Positions 59,653 through 64,000 of a stretch of 64,000 nt of DNA are shown in pieces. Where the stretch lies: the NCBI GenBank assembly GCA_014218235.1, contig CM024753.1, positions 189,138,348 through 189,202,347 on the forward strand, in the 5' to 3' direction. The DNA is from Colocasia esculenta (Eukaryota; Streptophyta; Magnoliopsida; Alismatales; Araceae). The position numbers and the translations under genes are program-made. A model generated the notes under the pieces. It was not told where the DNA came from. It ran no database searches and saw only the letters and a list, made by a program, of their open reading frames with translations. Numbering within the stretch: position 1 is the stretch's first letter; each line of letters begins with the position of its first letter.

Positions 59653-59660
59653 ATTGCAAG

Positions 59661-61000
59661 TTGCGAACGATGTTAATTAATAAACTCCATGTCAGATACA
59701 GGAAGAAGATAGGTATGTAAGAAATTAATATACATATATTTATTTACTAACGAGCTATTGGCATCGGGGAAATTGGTTTCGGAGAGAAGAGAATTATCTG
59801 ATAGATGTATGGGTGTGCTTCTCTCAAGTATGCATTTCAGATCTAGGTCTATTTGTTTAAGAGTAAAATTCCACTCAGGAAAATTTTTACAAGAAAAATT
59901 ATATATATATTTTTATCATTTGATATCTTTGAAAATTAAAATATGTAAAATTTCATCTTAAATATCTCAAATTTTGGCATCAGCTGCAAAAGTTCAGAAA
60001 CTATTTTTCCGCGCGTGCGTATTGTCTTTCTTCCGTTAATCCATATTCTTTTTAGCACTATTCATTTAGATTATTATTTTTTATTTTTTTCCCTTCATTT
60101 AAGTCATCTTTATCAAATCTAATTATTTTTCATTAGTTGTTTTGATTTTTATTTTTTTATTAAAATATCAGTAAAACACTATTCATTCAAGTTATGTTTT
60201 TATTTTATTTCTCCTACTTAATATTTTTTCAAAGTTACTTATTTTACATTAGTTATTTTATTTTATTTTTTTTACTTTTTTAAAGGATATTAAAAATAAA
60301 AAATAAAGTAAAATAAAAAATTGATGAATGGTGTTAAATAATGCACAAGGAATACATGACTCTGAGTGGATCATAAGATCTCATGCCCCTCCATATAACT
60401 TTGTAGTAAAATCTTACATTTAATGTTATTGACATTTCACTTTTTTTCCCTCTATTTACACAAATAAAAATATTTACCTGACAATCAAATAAATAATTAC
60501 GATTTTTATTTTCATGTAAAATTATTCCATGAAAAAACTATTTTTCCTATTAAACTATCTTACATACAATCAAATGACACATTCTCTCCTAAACGCGGGA
60601 CTTAAACTAGATTCAAGTGAGATTTGATAGGTCTGCTGTCAGTGAGAGTTGCACAACGTAATCATATATAGCATGTTTAGACATGAATCACATTTGCATT
60701 TAACACAAGCCCTGCCACTTTTGACTGAGCTTGCTTTTCACATGGAATAGAAGCACAAATCAGAAGAACATATATCTAAGGAAAACAAATTACCAAAATG
60801 ATCCTCTTACATGTATAATTGCCTAAAAAAGAGATTTTAAAATAATATTCTTTCAATAAATATTTACACAAATATGTCCAATTCTAATATGTTGACAAAA
60901 ATATGCCCCATGCATGTTATGTGAACAAACTTGCCACATCCTCTTCCTTTTTCTCTCTTATTTATGCCACATTATCTTCCTCCTGCCCAACGTTCTTTGC
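59661..61000. other. AT-rich stretch with no gene
   Basis: Long T- and A-rich tracts (60060-60330) and scattered short frames. Nothing recognisable. Confidence 0.4.
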
Positions 61001-61002
61001 CA

Positions 61003-61180
61003 TGGAAAGAGAGAAAGAAAGAGAGAGAGAGAGGTGTTTGGGAGAGAGGGAGGTGTGCATGAGAGAGTGCCCAAGAGAAAGATGTGTAAGAGAGAGAAAT
61101 GCATAGGAGATAGAGAGAGAAAATAACAGAGGGGAAAAGAGAGATAGAGAATGCCGATCTAAGTGAAAGAGAGAGAGCGA
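61003..61180 (+). repeat. GA-rich degenerate microsatellite
   Basis: AGAGAGA runs broken by GTGTG and GAAAG over about 180 bp. Frames across it encode only Arg/Glu repeats. Confidence 0.75.
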
Positions 61181-61194
61181 GAATAAAAATATGT

Positions 61195-61640
61195 AGCGGC
61201 TACACAAATATTGTGTAATAATTAATTACACAAATATACTGTAACTTACAAAAATACATAAAATATGTGATACATTTCACAAATTTGATGCAGCTTACGT
61301 AAATATGGTGTAACTTACACAAATATGTTGCAACATGCACAAATACAAGAATATGAGTAACTTACACAAATTTGCCGCAGCTTATACAAATGTGCTATAA
61401 CTAATATAAATATATTACAACTTACACAAATACAAAATTATGAGTAACCTACACAAATATATCGTAGCTTATAAAAATATGCTATAACTAATACAAATGT
61501 ATTGCAACTTATACAAATATACTACAACTTATAAAAATATAATACAATAATACAACTTACACAAATATGATGTAATTTACACAAATATGATACAATAGTA
61601 TAGCTTATACAAGTATACTACAACTAACATAAATATTATT
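61195..61640. repeat. Degenerate AT-rich minisatellite, about 21-bp unit
   Basis: Some twenty imperfect copies of CTTACACAAATATG(T/C)TG(C/T)AA, varying in length. Clearest at 61290-61340 and 61420-61600. Confidence 0.7.
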
Positions 61641-63142
61641 ATGACCAATCAATTTAAATAAATAATTAAAATTATTATTCTAAATTTGCATTCTAGATGG
61701 GATTTTAAAATAATAATAATATGTTTTTTGCAATAAATAAATAAATAAAACTCCTATAATTAGAGTTCTTGAGTTTAGGGTAATATATAGCAACGGTTAG
61801 TAATTTAAATAGTTAAATTAAGTTATTTTAACTTGGAGCAGTAATAATTGTTATAATTAATTATATCTACGTATTTATAACATTAAAATATATAGTGGGT
61901 AGTATATTATTTTGTATTGATTAGAAGAAATCCCAATGAGAGCAGAAGTTCAAACCATAGTAGGGAGGAAGTTAACATAAGAAAGCATGACTTGACGTAA
62001 GTGTCTTGTAGGGATAGAATCTTTGTGCCATACATGAGTGGGCCTCTATGGGTGGGGAGTATGTTTCCTGTTTCCTAATCAAAGTTCTCATATGTCTCCT
62101 TTTAGCAACTCGAATCGCATTAGAACTTTTTAGTAGAACTACTTAAGGCGATTAAAGTTATCTATAAATATATGAGGTTGGTTATAGTGTTGGAAGTCCT
62201 TTGTGAAACCCAATGAGATCTCTGCTAATTAAGTCACAGAACAACATGAAGACGCGCTGTCGCAGGAGAGCTATCATAGGAGGAGATATTGAGGATTAGG
62301 TCATTCTAAAGAAGTTGTGGTTTCGACGTCTGGCTTGGCTCCTAAACCATTGGAGTGTTTGACTAGAATTGAGGTAGGATAATTTGTTTGAATACTTACA
62401 GTATGTATGTCTATTGTTTTGTTTTGTTTTTCTATTTGAAACTCGTATGATAAGATTAATATATAAGCATAAACTTATGATATGTAAATTTACTTGTTTA
62501 TGCATGGTTTGATTTTTATGTTGGTTTTATGATATGATTTGCATAAACATGATGGTTTTATGTTCATTACTATGAATATTAAGAATTTGATTTGATTTAT
62601 AAAACATATGAAGCCATATGTCTAAGTTGGATAAACTATGTTATAAATATACTTACCTCGTGAACCATGACATTGTTGATGCATATATATGTATGAGAGA
62701 AAATATGGATAATGCCACCTTTAGGAGAAATAATTTTCCTATCTATGGGGTACGTAGGAAAATTCGAAAGTTGGGGGTAAAAACTTCATGGATGTTGGAA
62801 CGGATGGTTCCTGGCATTGTGCAGTAAACCAAGGCCTTAACATTGAATAAATAGGTGCAACGCACTTGTTCTGTTTGTTTCTATCTCCTAATGTCATGGT
62901 TGGGTACATGTCCAATGAATAAATGTCTCAATTTGACATTATGAATATTGTGGTGGCACGCGCATATGGTAAGCTAGCTGGATATACATAAGTTAAAATG
63001 TCATAGACTTTGATTCTAATTTTTGTATGTATATAGATACATATATATCATATCATAAGATTTTGGCAACAAAGTAAATAATCAATTATGTTCCCTTTGC
63101 GTTTGTTTCCTAATAATTGATTATATTTCTAATAATTAATTA
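61641..63142. other. AT-rich stretch before element H, no gene recognised
   Basis: Only short frames. A TATA-like CTATAAATATATGAGG at about 62160 has no recognisable gene behind it. Confidence 0.35.
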
Positions 63143-64000
63143 TGTAACGGTCCCGATGCCCGAACCCTCGGCTCCCGCTAAGAATCTGACCGTCGACGTC
63201 GCTGCCCACAGGTCCGAAAACTGTAAGGGCTAACAGACGAGTCTAAAAAGATATGTAAAGGAATTAGGTAACGACAACAAGCACTAAAAATGTACCAACA
63301 TGTGAAGGAAAAACGTCCAATACAAAGTACTAGTCTAGTACAATCCCAAAGTAGCAAAGCACAATAACTAAAAATAGAGGATAACAGATCCCTTAGGGGC
63401 ATACCCCGAGGGTGATGAGTCACAAGTACAAAAGGGGAACACTGCTCAAAGAGGGCGTCATCTATTACAGCCTGGTCTCCTCAGCTCGCCGCGAGAGGTA
63501 CTGCTATGAAGTCTCACTTGAAAAGGAGGGAATGAGCTTTACGAAGAAAGCTCAGTAGGGACTACCAATCTCCCACTAGTTCTAACAAGTAGAATAGATA
63601 TATGGTTCAATAGAAATTAAGTAATTTAATCTATTCTGCTAACAGAGTAAGTGTGGAAGTGCAAAGTAAACTATACGGCCATCGGTCTAAACACGTCGGG
63701 ACCAGAAACTCGTGTAAACCACGGCACTGGGACGAACTCCAAGGCTGCAAACATAGACGAAGAAAAATTGTCTAGACAAGGACACTAGCCACAGAACAAC
63801 TATCACTAGTCAACCGGTCAGGAGCGCCACGCGCCTTACCCTTGACCACTAGTCCATGTCTGCCACCTCCCGTCGGAGTGAGACATGGAACTAAAAGTAA
63901 CCACACAACTGCCATAGTCTGGCCGGACTACGGTCCCATGCCTGGCCCCTCTAGATGGTACCAGAACCACATAGAGTGAGGTAGTGAGAAGGACTAACTG
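63143..64000 (-). repeat. Element H: Tekay-type LTR, truncated by window end
   Basis: It begins TGTAACGGTCCCGATGCC, an alignable relative of the LTR ends of E. It keeps CCCTTAGGGGCATACCCC (63391-63407), the U5-side hairpin, GACTACCAATCTCCCACTAG and the GTAGTCTGGCCGGACTAC-like palindrome seen in E. No primer site precedes it, so on the minus strand this is the outer end of a 3' LTR or a solo LTR; the rest lies to the right. Confidence 0.75.
63533..63554. other. LTR hairpin, element H copy
   Basis: TGAGCTTT, loop ACGAAG, AAAGCTCA: a perfect 8-bp stem about 390 bp from the LTR end, then GTAGGGA. Its stem differs from E's by a paired C-G to T-A change. Confidence 0.7.

Overview
This window is nuclear DNA of a flowering plant. 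The species cannot be named from the sequence. The evidence is the repeat content: Tekay-type chromoviruses and Copia elements primed by initiator-methionine tRNA, a BED-finger hAT transposon, an En/Spm-like CACTA element with CCGACGGA end arrays, and a hAT MITE. There is also heavy C-to-T decay. No complete host gene was recognised.

Layout from left to right. (A) 1-6836: a minus-strand, non-coding LTR element (LARD) with LTRs of about 3.2 kb, cut by the window start. It sits in (C) 6837-9193, the 3' end of a SIRE-like Copia element. A purine-rich spacer follows, then (B) 9778-13083, a probable solo LTR. (D) About 13301-39014 is the 5' LTR, PBS and leader of a Copia element. D is split by (E) 13920-37028, a decayed Tekay chromovirus with the exact 5-bp duplication AATAT. 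The left (3') LTR of E is itself split twice: by (F) 15252-27342, a gag-only Copia element, and by a 1.4-kb solo LTR at 27699-29109 flanked by CTCCT. Inside F lies a 4113-bp hAT transposon (18702-22814) with the 8-bp duplication TCATCCAT. (G) 39015-52984 is a second LARD whose 5' LTR carries a non-autonomous CACTA element (48141-51962). About 10 kb of low-copy-looking, AT-rich DNA follows (52985-63142) with only weak coding hints, a hAT MITE and microsatellites. (H) 63143-64000 starts another Tekay-type LTR.

How the parts relate. E is the only element here with a recognisable gag-protease-RT-RNase H-integrase-chromodomain array, and stops and frameshifts break it. A and G lack genes, but their ends are Tekay-like, so they were probably mobilised in trans by E-like elements. 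F keeps gag without pol and would need an autonomous Copia partner. Insertion order follows from the nesting: D, then E, then F, then hAT; and G, then CACTA.

The signals least explained by standard annotation are structural. An 8-bp hairpin near the U5 end of the LTRs of E, G and H (shorter in A) keeps its pairing while its sequence changes. F carries eight copies of the palindrome GTGTCGACAC spaced alternately 21 and 53-54 bp just upstream of its TATA box, and a run of seven small covarying GAG..CTC hairpins downstream of it. G carries a tandem duplication giving it two primer-binding sites. F has a second copy of its pre-LTR segment outside its 5' LTR. All boundaries were read by eye; no alignment or database search was run.
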